This document shows, in pieces, positions 8,730-18,035 of a stretch of DNA of 64,000 bases. The stretch lies in contig CAZLED010000002.1 of assembly GCA_964558485.1 (NCBI GenBank), positions 22,075 to 86,074 on the forward strand. The letters are read 5' to 3'. Position 1 is the stretch's first letter; the number at the start of each line of letters is the position of its first letter. A program made the translations under genes and the position numbers. The notes below the pieces were generated by a model. It was not told where the DNA came from and did not search any database. It was given only the letters and a program-made list of their open reading frames with translations. This DNA comes from UMGS1696 sp964558485. Its GTDB lineage: Bacteria; Bacillota; Clostridia; Oscillospirales; CAG-272.

Positions 8730-10202
8730 TTATTCTTCGGTGGTCAGCACTTCCACGAATTCGTCGATGGATTTGGTCACCTTGCCTTCCACACCGGCGA
8801 TGATGGAGGCCACCTGGTTGGAGCCCTTCTTGAAGCCGTCCATCATGGTATTGGTGATGCTGCCAAAGTTGTACACACAGCCGGGGTCATACACACGGTT
8901 GTCTAAAATGATGTCCAGGTTCTTCCGAGAGGTCTCGTCCCGCACGATCTTACCGCCTAAAATCTTGTCGTACAGTGCTTCGCTTACGGAATAGTAGGAT
9001 TCAGCCGCCAGGGTGTCCAGCACGGTGACGGTCATGTCCAGATCCTTGACCACAGCCGGGATCGTTTCACAGAAGGTCACGGTGTAGCCGATGGAGGTGT
9101 AGTAGTCTTCCTGATCCGGCAGTACCTTGGGCGTGGGAATGATGCCGAAGTCGGCTTCCATGTTCCGCAGCTCAAAGGCGCACTGGATCTGCCGCATGAT
9201 GAACAGAGCCTGGTTGTTGGCGAACATATTGCACACGCCGATGGTGTCCACGCCCATATCCATCCGGTTGAAGAACATATTCTTGTCGTTCATAAAGTCG
9301 TAAACCGTCTGGAACACGGATACGGCTTCTTCGTTGTTCACAGTCAGTTCGGGAATGCCTTCGCTGTTGATGCGGCAATACTGCTGTCCGGCAGACTGGT
9401 AGAGCTGGTACACGGCATCGTTCTGGCTGATGACGCCAAAGCGGTCGGCGGTGGTCATTTTGCCGTCCCCATCCACGTCGGTGGCCACGGTCTCGCACAG
9501 GGTCTTCATGAGATCAAAGGTCCAGTCCCCGTCCAGAACGGTCTGGTACAGGTCGCCCAGGTCGTAGTCGATGGCCATATCCTTGTTGAACAGGATAACG
9601 ATAGACAGCATTTTGTCCATGTAGGTCAGGTCGGAGATGGTGGCATAGGACTTGCCAAAGATCGAGAAGGCGTTGCGTGCCTTGCTGTCGTACCAGGGCA
9701 TGGAGAAATCGATGAGGGGTTCCATGTCGGTCAGGTAGCCGCCGGAGATCATGGAGTACAGGGAATACCAGCCGGGGAATGCGGCATCGTAATCGTCGGT
9801 ACCGGCGGTGACCTGCTGCCGGATCTCGTCCATGCTGCCGCTGCTGGTGGTGGACTTGGTGCCGAACTTGATGTTGTACATTTCGGCAACGGTAGAGTTT
9901 CGGGTGTATACCGCATCGGACAGAGCGTCACCGGTCAGCTCTTCAACGGCGATATCGCAGGGGATCGTATTGCCCCAACCGCAGGCTTCCACGGCATCGT
10001 AGTAGATCATGTTGAAGTCGGCGCCATTGTAGTTGGCCTCGTACTTGGGATAGAGCCGTTCGGTCTCGGTTTCGGTCTCCGTAGGCGTGGTGCTTTGGGA
10101 AGTGGGTGTGGTCTCGTCCACATCAGCCGCGCCGCCGCAGGAGAGCAGCGTGGGTGTGGTCAAGAGGAATGCCAGCAGTAAGCAGAGGATATGCTTTTTC
10201 AT
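8730..10202 (-). CDS. Extracellular solute-binding lipoprotein (sugar-type, orphan paralog 1)
   Basis: A 490-residue protein with a lipoprotein signal peptide (MKKHILCLLLAFLLTTP, lipobox cysteine in LLSCGG) followed by a Thr/Glu-rich linker. The mature part carries VEELTGDALSDAVYTRN, a motif shared with three other binding proteins in this window, and FGIIPTPK near the C-terminal lobe, as in family 1 ABC binding proteins. No permease or ATPase is adjacent. It is divergent from an AraC regulator, so that protein likely controls it. AAGGAA precedes the ATG. The ligand is unknown, probably an oligosaccharide. Confidence 0.85.
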   Translation of the reverse strand: MKKHILCLLLAFLLTTPTLLSCGGAADVDETTPTSQSTTPTETETETERLYPKYEANYNGADFNMIYYDAVEACGWGNTIPCDIAVEELTGDALSDAVYTRNSTVAEMYNIKFGTKSTTSSGSMDEIRQQVTAGTDDYDAAFPGWYSLYSMISGGYLTDMEPLIDFSMPWYDSKARNAFSIFGKSYATISDLTYMDKMLSIVILFNKDMAIDYDLGDLYQTVLDGDWTFDLMKTLCETVATDVDGDGKMTTADRFGVISQNDAVYQLYQSAGQQYCRINSEGIPELTVNNEEAVSVFQTVYDFMNDKNMFFNRMDMGVDTIGVCNMFANNQALFIMRQIQCAFELRNMEADFGIIPTPKVLPDQEDYYTSIGYTVTFCETIPAVVKDLDMTVTVLDTLAAESYYSVSEALYDKILGGKIVRDETSRKNLDIILDNRVYDPGCVYNFGSITNTMMDGFKKGSNQVASIIAGVEGKVTKSIDEFVEVLTTEE

Positions 10203-10340
10203 AAGTCATGTTCCTTTCGTGAAATGAAGAGATAGGAATACCATTTTGTTCAATCTCCATTATACTCCATTTTCCCAGGGTTGTATAGAAGAAAAAACGA
10301 TAGGAATATGCAAAAACGCTGTTAAAATACGGAAAAAGGA

Positions 10341-10369
10341 TTGTAAAATACAGAGGCATCGTATATAAT
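10341..10369 (+). promoter_or_regulatory. Promoter of the araC-family gene
   Basis: TTGTAA (10341-10346), 17-base spacer, TATAAT (10364-10369). On the opposite strand a TATAAT near 10258 without a good -35 probably belongs to the binding-protein gene, consistent with activator dependence. Confidence 0.6.
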
Positions 10370-10397
10370 AAAGGCAGAAAAAAAGGAGGACAACCTT

Positions 10398-11159
10398 ATG
10401 CAGCGACTGGAAAATGCCATTCTGACGGGAGAGCTGGATTTTATGATGGTATATTCGATGGCAGGACAGGACCAATGGATCGTGGAGCGGCCGAACTATG
10501 CGCTGTCCTTCTGCCGCAGCGGCCGGATCGTATACGAAAAGGATGGGTGCCAGGTGGTATCCACGCCGGACACAGCGGTACTGCTGCCCCAAGGAGAGAC
10601 GTATTATCTTCGTCGTGAGGAGACCGGGGAGTTTCCGCTGATCAACTTCACCTGCACGATGCCGCTGGGGATCGATCGTCCAACAGCCATAGAGATCGCC
10701 CATCCGGAGGCCTATCTGTGGGAATACGAAACCATGCGTTCCCTTGCCATTTTCCGGCACAATCGCCTGCGGGTCATGAGCCTGTTTTACGATATGCTCC
10801 ATCGGGTGGTGCAGGAGACCCGTGGGCAGTGTGGACGGCTGCAGCAGGTGATCACCTACCTGGAGCAGCATTACACCGACTGGGATCTCTCCTGTGCGGT
10901 ATTGGCGGAACAAGGTGGGATCAGCGAGGTCTATATGCGGCAGCTGTTCCATGCCCAGTTCGGCGTATCTCCCAAGCGGTACCTGTTGGAGCTTCGCATC
11001 GAACGGGCCCGTCAGCTTCTCAGCGATACGTCCCTTGCCATCCAGGAGATCGCTGCGACCTGTGGCTTTGGCACGGCCAACCATTTCTGCCGTCTCTTCC
11101 GGGAGATGACCGGCCAGACCCCCGGAGAATACCGCCGCCTGAGCCGATTGGGAGGCTGA
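10398..11159 (+). CDS. AraC/XylS-family transcriptional regulator
   Basis: A 253-residue regulator. Residues about 1-140 form a cupin-like effector domain and residues about 150-250 the two-helix-turn-helix AraC DNA-binding domain, with AVLAEQGGISEVYMRQLFHA as the first HTH and the canonical end FGTANHFCRLFREMTGQTPGEYR. GGAGG lies 9 bases before the ATG. It is transcribed divergently from the solute-binding lipoprotein, the standard layout for a sugar-responsive activator and its target. Confidence 0.93.
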   Translation: MQRLENAILTGELDFMMVYSMAGQDQWIVERPNYALSFCRSGRIVYEKDGCQVVSTPDTAVLLPQGETYYLRREETGEFPLINFTCTMPLGIDRPTAIEIAHPEAYLWEYETMRSLAIFRHNRLRVMSLFYDMLHRVVQETRGQCGRLQQVITYLEQHYTDWDLSCAVLAEQGGISEVYMRQLFHAQFGVSPKRYLLELRIERARQLLSDTSLAIQEIAATCGFGTANHFCRLFREMTGQTPGEYRRLSRLGG

Positions 11160-11289
11160 GATGGACGAGGGTTTCAAAATTTTTTCCGCCAGACGCAAGA
11201 ACCGGCTATAGCGGAATCAGGATAGGATCTTACGAAAAGGTACCGCTTGCCCGAGGAAAACAATTGCCGTGGCGAACAAAAAATCCCTC

Positions 11290-11318
11290 TTGACATACGG
11301 GTGGATCTGGTGTATAAT
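11290..11318 (+). promoter_or_regulatory. Perfect-consensus promoter with no ORF downstream
   Basis: TTGACA (11290-11295), exactly 17 bases, TATAAT (11313-11318). It is the best promoter in the window, and it drives a hairpin-rich transcript that ends at an intrinsic terminator after about 175 bases. Confidence 0.85.
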
Positions 11319-11323
11319 AAAAA

Positions 11324-11499
11324 CAGAGAGAGGTACGCTGGTAACGTACCTCTCTCTGGTGCAACAGATACAACGGTTGCCTCAAATATGTGTCAGTTAG
11401 GATTTACGAATGGAAATCTTAACGTTGATTTCCATTTCACCCAAGTGAGCCATACTGGCGTACCAACTGTGTTGGTACTGCAGACGGCTCACTTTTTTC
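11324..11499 (+). ncRNA. Candidate small regulatory RNA (about 175 nt)
   Basis: The element is a complete transcription unit without a reading frame worth translating. After the consensus promoter come a perfect 14-bp hairpin (arms 11324-11337 and 11345-11358), a small GCAAC/GGTTGC hairpin near 11361-11380, a perfect 10-bp hairpin (11409-11418 with 11427-11436), and a terminator stem (AAGTGAGCC at 11443-11451 with GGCTCACTT at 11486-11494, inner arms GTACCAAC/GTTGGTAC) that runs into six T. It does not resemble 6S RNA (one long stem), tmRNA, SRP RNA or RNase P. It lies between araC and the GH2 gene. No target was deduced. Confidence 0.7.
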
Positions 11500-11606
11500 C
11501 TGCTTATTTTTACGGATCGCCCGATACAGTCTGCATATTTGAAATAAAACAGCCAGAACTGCACCGAGAAAATGCAACGCAAAAATAACCATATAGCAAT
11601 ACAAAA

Positions 11607-11642
11607 AAAGCATTCGCCGACACAAACGGTACGAATGCTTTT
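11607..11642. terminator. Terminator after the GH2 gene
   Basis: AAAGCATTCG and CGAATGCTTT arms with A/T runs on both sides. On the minus strand it follows the GH2 stop codon. Confidence 0.8.
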
Positions 11643-11659
11643 CTTATTTTTATCCTATA

Positions 11660-13411
11660 TCACTGCTCGATAGCCGCTTTGGTCTGGTTTGCTTCCCGGA
11701 TCCTATCGTAGATCGCCGGAGAGAACTTGGGCGTGCGGTCGTAGTGGTACAGCCCGTTCTTCTCCTGCTCGATGTCCGTCAGCTGGGTGTAGCAGAAGCC
11801 GCAGACACGGGGACAGTCCAGCAGCACCTTTGTCAGCCCCACATACCGGTCACCAAATTCTTCCTCCGTCTTCGGCCCGTCTCCATAGCCCCAGCCGGCT
11901 TCTTTCTCCGTGGGATTCCAGTAGGTGCCGCCGTATTCGCTGATCCAGTAGGGCTGTCCCTTGTACTGCATATCCCGCAGGGGCCAGTTGTGTACCGGAT
12001 TGTGGAAGTACGTGGGATCGTCTACCATTTTGTCCAGATTGGCCTTCAGGCTTTCCGGGTTCTGGTCGTAGTCGTGGATGTCGAACATATCGGTGGTGTA
12101 GTGCATACCGCCGGAGGAGTCGATCACCGGACGATAGGGGTCTACGAGCTTTGTCATCTGGTAGAATACTTCCAGGCAAGAGGCGTTGATCCCCTGGGCC
12201 CAGTAGGTCTCGTTCTGGGGACACCAACCGATGATGGCCGGATGGCTGTAGTCCCGACGCACCGTCTCCAACCATTCCGGCAGGAAATCGCCTACCCCGG
12301 TCAGATCGTGCAGCTCCGTGCCGCTGGCGTATTCACCCCACACGATGTACCCCAGCTTGTCGGCCCAATACAGGGTACGCTCCTCGAACACACGCTGGTG
12401 CAGTCTGGCGCCGTTGAAGCCCAGCTCCATGGACAGCTCGATGTCCCGGCGCAGGAATTCGTCGGTGGGAGCCGTGTAGATCCCTTCCGGATTGAAGCCC
12501 TGGTCCAGGATCGTCCGCATGAACAAAGGCTTGCCGTTCAGGTACAGGGCGTCCGGCCGGATCTCCACGGTGCGCAGCCCAAAGTAGCTTTCCAGCCGGT
12601 CGGTGGTGCCAGCTTCGTCGGTCAGGGTCAGCACCAGATCGTATAGCGCCGGCTGACCCACGTCCCACAGATGCACCTCCGACACCGGCAGCCGGAAGGA
12701 CACTGCGTATCCCACAGCCGTTGCGTCTGCCTGGCCTACGGACTTGCCGTTGTAGAATGCCTCTGCAGTCACGTGCCCGTTGCCGGATACCTCCAGATCG
12801 ATCTGCACACAGCTGTCTGCCGGAAATGGCGTGATCCTGGAGTAGCGGATGTAGGTCTCTGGTACGAATTCCAGCCACACCGTCTGCCAGATCCCGGTGG
12901 TACGGGTGTAGGAGCAAGCGGCAGAATGGTAGTCCAGACACTGCTTTCCGAAGGACTGTCTGCCTTTCCGGAAGGTGTCCTTGGCATAGACCACAAGGGT
13001 GTTTTCCCCTTCGTGGACCAGAGCGGTGATGTCCATGGTGAAGGACGCATAGCCACCTTTGTGCTCCCCGGCTTTTTCTCCGTTGACCCACAGGATGGCA
13101 TGGAAGTCCACGGCGCCAAAGTGGATCAGTACCCGACCGGCGCACTGTTCTTGGGTCAGGGTGACCGCACGGCGATACCACACAGCCGGGATAAAATCGG
13201 TGTAGCCAATGCCGGACAGGGTGCTTTCCGGACAGAAGGGCACGGTGATCTTCTGCACGTCGCCGGTGTCAAAGTTGTTGTCGGCAAAGAGTCTGCGGTC
13301 GATGCCGGAGAGACCGAAATCAAACTGGAAATCCCAGGTGCCGTTCAGGTTCATCCAGTCCTGGCGAACAAACTGCGGACGGGGATATTCCGGACGAGGA
13401 ATGTTGGTCAT
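11660..13411 (-). CDS. Glycoside hydrolase family 2 (beta-galactosidase/beta-glucuronidase type)
   Basis: The chosen start gives 583 residues beginning MTNIPRPEYPRPQF, preceded by AGGAG about 9 bases away. Order of domains: sugar-binding jelly roll (DWMNLNGTWDFQFD), immunoglobulin-like sandwich, then a TIM barrel. The acid/base glutamate is in GWCPQNETYW and the nucleophile glutamate in WISEYGGTYW, both present. It lacks a signal peptide, so it acts on imported oligosaccharides. The length fits compact GH2 enzymes without the extra C-terminal domains of LacZ. Precise specificity (galactose, glucuronic acid, mannose or arabinose) cannot be told. Confidence 0.9.
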   Translation of the reverse strand: MTNIPRPEYPRPQFVRQDWMNLNGTWDFQFDFGLSGIDRRLFADNNFDTGDVQKITVPFCPESTLSGIGYTDFIPAVWYRRAVTLTQEQCAGRVLIHFGAVDFHAILWVNGEKAGEHKGGYASFTMDITALVHEGENTLVVYAKDTFRKGRQSFGKQCLDYHSAACSYTRTTGIWQTVWLEFVPETYIRYSRITPFPADSCVQIDLEVSGNGHVTAEAFYNGKSVGQADATAVGYAVSFRLPVSEVHLWDVGQPALYDLVLTLTDEAGTTDRLESYFGLRTVEIRPDALYLNGKPLFMRTILDQGFNPEGIYTAPTDEFLRRDIELSMELGFNGARLHQRVFEERTLYWADKLGYIVWGEYASGTELHDLTGVGDFLPEWLETVRRDYSHPAIIGWCPQNETYWAQGINASCLEVFYQMTKLVDPYRPVIDSSGGMHYTTDMFDIHDYDQNPESLKANLDKMVDDPTYFHNPVHNWPLRDMQYKGQPYWISEYGGTYWNPTEKEAGWGYGDGPKTEEEFGDRYVGLTKVLLDCPRVCGFCYTQLTDIEQEKNGLYHYDRTPKFSPAIYDRIREANQTKAAIEQ

Positions 13412-13487
13412 GGCTTTTTCTCCTATGAAAAGGGCAGGGGACTGTATGCGATTCGCCATAGAGCCTCTGCCACTTTTGATCATTCTA

Positions 13488-13853
13488 TTATTGTACGTTC
13501 TTGCAGGCCACCAGGTCCACGCCGGGTTCCATGAAATCCTTCAGCAGTACCGTACCGGTGGTGACGGGTGCCGATACCGTGAAGCCGGCCAGCTCCTTCA
13601 TGGCAGCAAACAGCAGCTCACGGGAAAGGGGATGGTTGGTCTTCACCGGCAGGGTCTTGGCGCCACTTTTGGCGTTGTCCAGTCCCACCGTGGTGGTCAG
13701 GGTACGTACCGGATGGGTCACTTCGTTTTCGGCATAGATCTTCCCACGAGGGCAGGTGTTGCCTTTTACCTCTGTGACTTTGCCGTCCTCCAGCGTTACG
13801 GTGATCCGACAGCCGGCAGGGCAGACAACACAGGTCAGTTCTCTTGTTTCCAT
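13488..13853 (-). CDS. DUF1667 protein, small subunit of glycerol-3-phosphate oxidation cluster
   Basis: A 121-residue protein with four N-terminal cysteines (CVVCPAGC, then CPRG), the DUF1667 signature; these probably bind a metal or an Fe-S centre. In Clostridia and Thermotogae DUF1667 genes follow the two flavoprotein genes found here in the same order. The spacing to the upstream flavoprotein stop is a single base, so it is co-translated. The role as an electron-transfer or assembly partner is inferred from context only. Confidence 0.85.
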   Translation of the reverse strand: METRELTCVVCPAGCRITVTLEDGKVTEVKGNTCPRGKIYAENEVTHPVRTLTTTVGLDNAKSGAKTLPVKTNHPLSRELLFAAMKELAGFTVSAPVTTGTVLLKDFMEPGVDLVACKNVQ

Positions 13854-13854
13854 G

Positions 13855-15135
13855 TTACATTTCCTCCAATGCTACCGTGATCGTGGTGCAACCGGTATCC
13901 TTCAGCGCAGCCAGCACGTCCACCGGCAGGGTCAGGGATTCCATCTCGCCGGGTGCCACAGCGCTCTTTGCCTTCTTCACCAGCACGTTGCCGTTTCCAT
14001 CCGTGATGGTCAGCCGTACCTTCTTGAAAATATCCGTTACTCTAAAGAACAGGCGCACCTCTTCCTTGGGGTCTGCGGCAATGTCGATCCGTTCCGGTAC
14101 CGTGTAGCGCACACCGTGTCCGGTCTGGACAGATACAGAATGTACGGTAGGTGCCGTTTTGCCCAGGATCTTTTCTGCGGCGGCCCGACCGGCAATGGCG
14201 GCTTCTTCGGATACAAAGTCCACCAGGTCGTGTACGTGCAGCACGTTGCCGCAGGCGTAGATGCCCTCGGTCTCCGTCTCCCGATTCTGGTTCACAAAGG
14301 CACCATTGGTCATCCGGTCGATGGCAACACCGGCGCCACGGGTCAGTTCGTTTTCCGGGATCAGACCCACGGACAACAGCAACGTGTCGCAGTCGTAGGT
14401 GATCTCGGTTCCGGGGATGGGACGGCGGTTTTCGTCCACTTCGGCAACGGTCACGGACTCCACTCTGTCCTTGCCGCCGATGTTGGTCACGGTGTGGGAC
14501 AGGTACAGCGGAATGTCAAAGTCCTCCAGGCACTGTACGATGTTTCGTGCCAGACCGCCGGAGTAGGGCATCAGCTCGCAGACCGCCAGCACCTTTGCGC
14601 CTTCCAGGGTCATTCGTCTTGCCATGATCAGACCAATGTCACCGGAGCCCAGGATCACGACCCGCTTACCGGGCATATAGCCTTCCACGTTCACGTACCG
14701 CTGGGCCGTACCGGCTGTGAAGATACCGGCCGGACGGGTACCGGGAATGTTCAGTGCGCCTCTGGTCCGTTCCCGACAACCCATGGCCAGGATCACGCAG
14801 TCGGCAGAGCAGGTCACATACCCGGTCTCCGGAGACACATAGGTCACTTCTTTGTTTTCGGACAGGGACAGCACCATGGCGTTGACGGTGATGGTCAGTC
14901 CGGCTGCCTTTGCCATTTCGATATAGCGACCGGCGTATTCCGGACCGGTCAGCTCTTCGCCGAACCGATGCAGACCAAAGCCGGCATGGATACACTGGTT
15001 CAGGATCCCACCGGGTTCACTGTCCCGTTCCAGAATGCAGATGTCTGCCGGAGAGAGACCGTTTTCTACCGCAGAGAGAGCAGCAGCCAGCCCGGCAGGA
15101 CCGCCGCCGATGACGATGAGTTTCTTGTGCATCAT
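13855..15135 (-). CDS. FAD/NAD-dependent oxidoreductase of the glycerol-3-phosphate cluster
   Basis: A 426-residue pyridine-nucleotide-disulfide-type flavoprotein. The FAD dinucleotide-binding motif GGGPAGLAAA begins near residue 11, a second nucleotide-binding GSGDIG occurs in the middle, and a GIYACGNV motif closes the FAD domain. The C-terminal roughly 90 residues form an additional beta domain. It probably passes electrons from the GlpA-like subunit to NAD or another carrier. Its ATG overlaps the stop of the upstream gene (ATGA), indicating translational coupling. Confidence 0.87.
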   Translation of the reverse strand: MMHKKLIVIGGGPAGLAAALSAVENGLSPADICILERDSEPGGILNQCIHAGFGLHRFGEELTGPEYAGRYIEMAKAAGLTITVNAMVLSLSENKEVTYVSPETGYVTCSADCVILAMGCRERTRGALNIPGTRPAGIFTAGTAQRYVNVEGYMPGKRVVILGSGDIGLIMARRMTLEGAKVLAVCELMPYSGGLARNIVQCLEDFDIPLYLSHTVTNIGGKDRVESVTVAEVDENRRPIPGTEITYDCDTLLLSVGLIPENELTRGAGVAIDRMTNGAFVNQNRETETEGIYACGNVLHVHDLVDFVSEEAAIAGRAAAEKILGKTAPTVHSVSVQTGHGVRYTVPERIDIAADPKEEVRLFFRVTDIFKKVRLTITDGNGNVLVKKAKSAVAPGEMESLTLPVDVLAALKDTGCTTITVALEEM

Positions 15136-16598
15136 TCCTTGTCGCCTCCTTGGGTATTTTTGGGGACCACCAGCCAGGACTTTCCGCCACGCTTGGTGAC
15201 CGTTTCCAGACCGGCCTGTTCATGCTCGGCAATGATGGCTGCCACACGGGGAGAGCAGAAGCCACCCTGACAGCGACCCATGCCACTGCGGTTCCGGCTC
15301 TTCTGCATATCCAGGGTGATGGCCGGGATGGGAGAATCCAGTGCGTCCAGAATGTCCCCTTCGGTCACGGTCTCACAACGGCAGATGATCTTGCCGTAGG
15401 CCGGATTTCTCTGGATCGCTTCGTTCTTTTCCTCAGCAGACATCTGCCGGAACAGCTTGTGGTTGCCGTCACGCCGTCTGGTGGGGATAAAGTTATCTTT
15501 GTCGGTGAACTTCAGACCGGCATCGGTCAGCAGCTCTGCAATGTATTCTGCCGTAGCAGGACCGGAGGCAAAGCCGGGGGATTCTACGCCCACAGCATGG
15601 ACCACGCCGGGCAGCTGCTCGGAGTTCTTGATATAGAAGTCGTAAATATTGGGCGTCGGACGGACACCGGAGAAGGAGGTGATGGCGTTCCGGGTGTTCA
15701 CCGAGGGCATGAGCCGCAGGGCACCGGAGGTGATCTCGTCCAGACCCGGCTGGGTGGTGCGGGTGTCGTCGGGATCGTCGATGGCGTAGGCATTGGGCCC
15801 AATGATCAGGTTGCCGTCCACGGTGGGGCTGACCAGGATCCCCTTGCCGCGGCTGGAGGGAACCACGAACAGAGTCGCATTTGCCATGTTGCCGCAGATC
15901 TTATCCATCACGATGTACTCACCACGACGGGGCTGGATGGTGATGGGGAAGTCGTGCTCGCCCAGGATCTCTGCGACCTCGGCGGAATGCACGCCGGCGC
16001 AGTTGACTATGTACCGGGCTGCCACAGTGGTTTCTCCGTTGGTCACATAATAGATCCCACCGGCATGGGAGCAGTCGTCTACCTTGAAGTTGAAATAGAA
16101 ATCCACACCATTGGTAGCGGCACATTCGGCGGCGGCAATGGTGATCCCATAGGGGCAGGTGATGGCAGCGGTGGGGGCCCAGAGAGAATGGGTGGCCTCC
16201 GGAGAAATGTTGGGCTCCATGCGGCGCAGCTCGTCCTGCTCGATGATCCGCAGATCCGGCACACCATTGGCGATCCCTCTTTCGTACAGCTCCTTCAGGT
16301 GCTTGGTGTCTTCCTCACCAAAGCCCACCACATGGGAGCCTACGTTCTTCACTTCCACATCCAGCTCACGAGCGATCTCCTTCATGAGCTTGTTGCCCCG
16401 TACATTGAGGCGTGCCTTCAGGGTGCCCGGCTTGGCATCATATCCGGCGTGGACGATGGCAGAGTTGGCTCTGGTGGCACCCATGGCAACATCGCATCCG
16501 GCTTCGCATACGGCGACTGTGCAGGTCTTGGCAGAGAGATAACGAGCCGTCATCACTCCTGTGACCCCTGCGCCGATGATCAATACATCGTAAATCAT
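15132..16598 (-). CDS. Glycerol-3-phosphate dehydrogenase-like flavoprotein with BFD-type [2Fe-2S] domain
   Basis: A 488-residue protein. The N-terminal DAO domain has the FAD-binding GAGVTGVMTAR at about residues 8-18 and the GATRANSAIVHAGYD segment typical of GlpA/L-2-hydroxyglutarate oxidase relatives. The C-terminal domain has ICRCETVTEGDI followed by CQGGFCSPRV, the Cys pattern of BFD-like iron-sulfur domains. It would oxidise glycerol-3-phosphate to dihydroxyacetone phosphate, or a related hydroxy acid. It is first in a three-gene operon with a flavoprotein and DUF1667. No glycerol kinase gene is adjacent. Confidence 0.87.
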   Translation of the reverse strand: MIYDVLIIGAGVTGVMTARYLSAKTCTVAVCEAGCDVAMGATRANSAIVHAGYDAKPGTLKARLNVRGNKLMKEIARELDVEVKNVGSHVVGFGEEDTKHLKELYERGIANGVPDLRIIEQDELRRMEPNISPEATHSLWAPTAAITCPYGITIAAAECAATNGVDFYFNFKVDDCSHAGGIYYVTNGETTVAARYIVNCAGVHSAEVAEILGEHDFPITIQPRRGEYIVMDKICGNMANATLFVVPSSRGKGILVSPTVDGNLIIGPNAYAIDDPDDTRTTQPGLDEITSGALRLMPSVNTRNAITSFSGVRPTPNIYDFYIKNSEQLPGVVHAVGVESPGFASGPATAEYIAELLTDAGLKFTDKDNFIPTRRRDGNHKLFRQMSAEEKNEAIQRNPAYGKIICRCETVTEGDILDALDSPIPAITLDMQKSRNRSGMGRCQGGFCSPRVAAIIAEHEQAGLETVTKRGGKSWLVVPKNTQGGDKE

Positions 16599-16734
16599 GA
16601 AATTGTAACTTGCCTTTCTGTCTTCCGTGCTCCGGGCAGTCTGGCCGGGGAGACGGGACGGTATGGTAAAGGCGGCTGTTTTTTGACAGAGAAAACCGAA
16701 AAAATCCCGCTCTCGTCAGCAAACAGCATTCCTT

Positions 16735-16764
16735 ACTATAAGTATATCACAAACCCTTGGTCAA
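16735..16764 (-). promoter_or_regulatory. Promoter of the glycerol-3-phosphate oxidation operon
   Basis: Minus strand: TTGACC (16759-16764), 18-base spacer, TATAGT (16735-16740). The leader to the ATG is about 130 bases and includes a run of T; no known riboswitch was recognised in it. Confidence 0.55.
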
Positions 16765-16831
16765 TACAACAAAAAATGCAAAAAATTTTTTGTGAGATTC
16801 TCCGAATCCTTTGGAAATTTGGGAAAGACTG

Positions 16832-16860
16832 TTGTAATTATGCGCAGAGTGTGGTATGAT
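16832..16860 (+). promoter_or_regulatory. Promoter of the moxR-DUF58-transglutaminase operon
   Basis: TTGTAA (16832-16837), 17-base spacer ending GTGG, TATGAT (16855-16860). The region 16599-16979 is therefore a divergent control region. Confidence 0.6.
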
Positions 16861-16979
16861 AGAGATAGAAAAGCCTGTCCGAAATGGATATGATTTGGCA
16901 AAAAAGCCAGTTTCGGGCAGAAGCAGGCATGACCCCACAAAGACATATGATCCCATCAAAGCAAAGGAGACGCATATAT

Positions 16980-18023
<1,044 letters not shown>

Positions 18024-18035
18024 GGAGACCGAACG

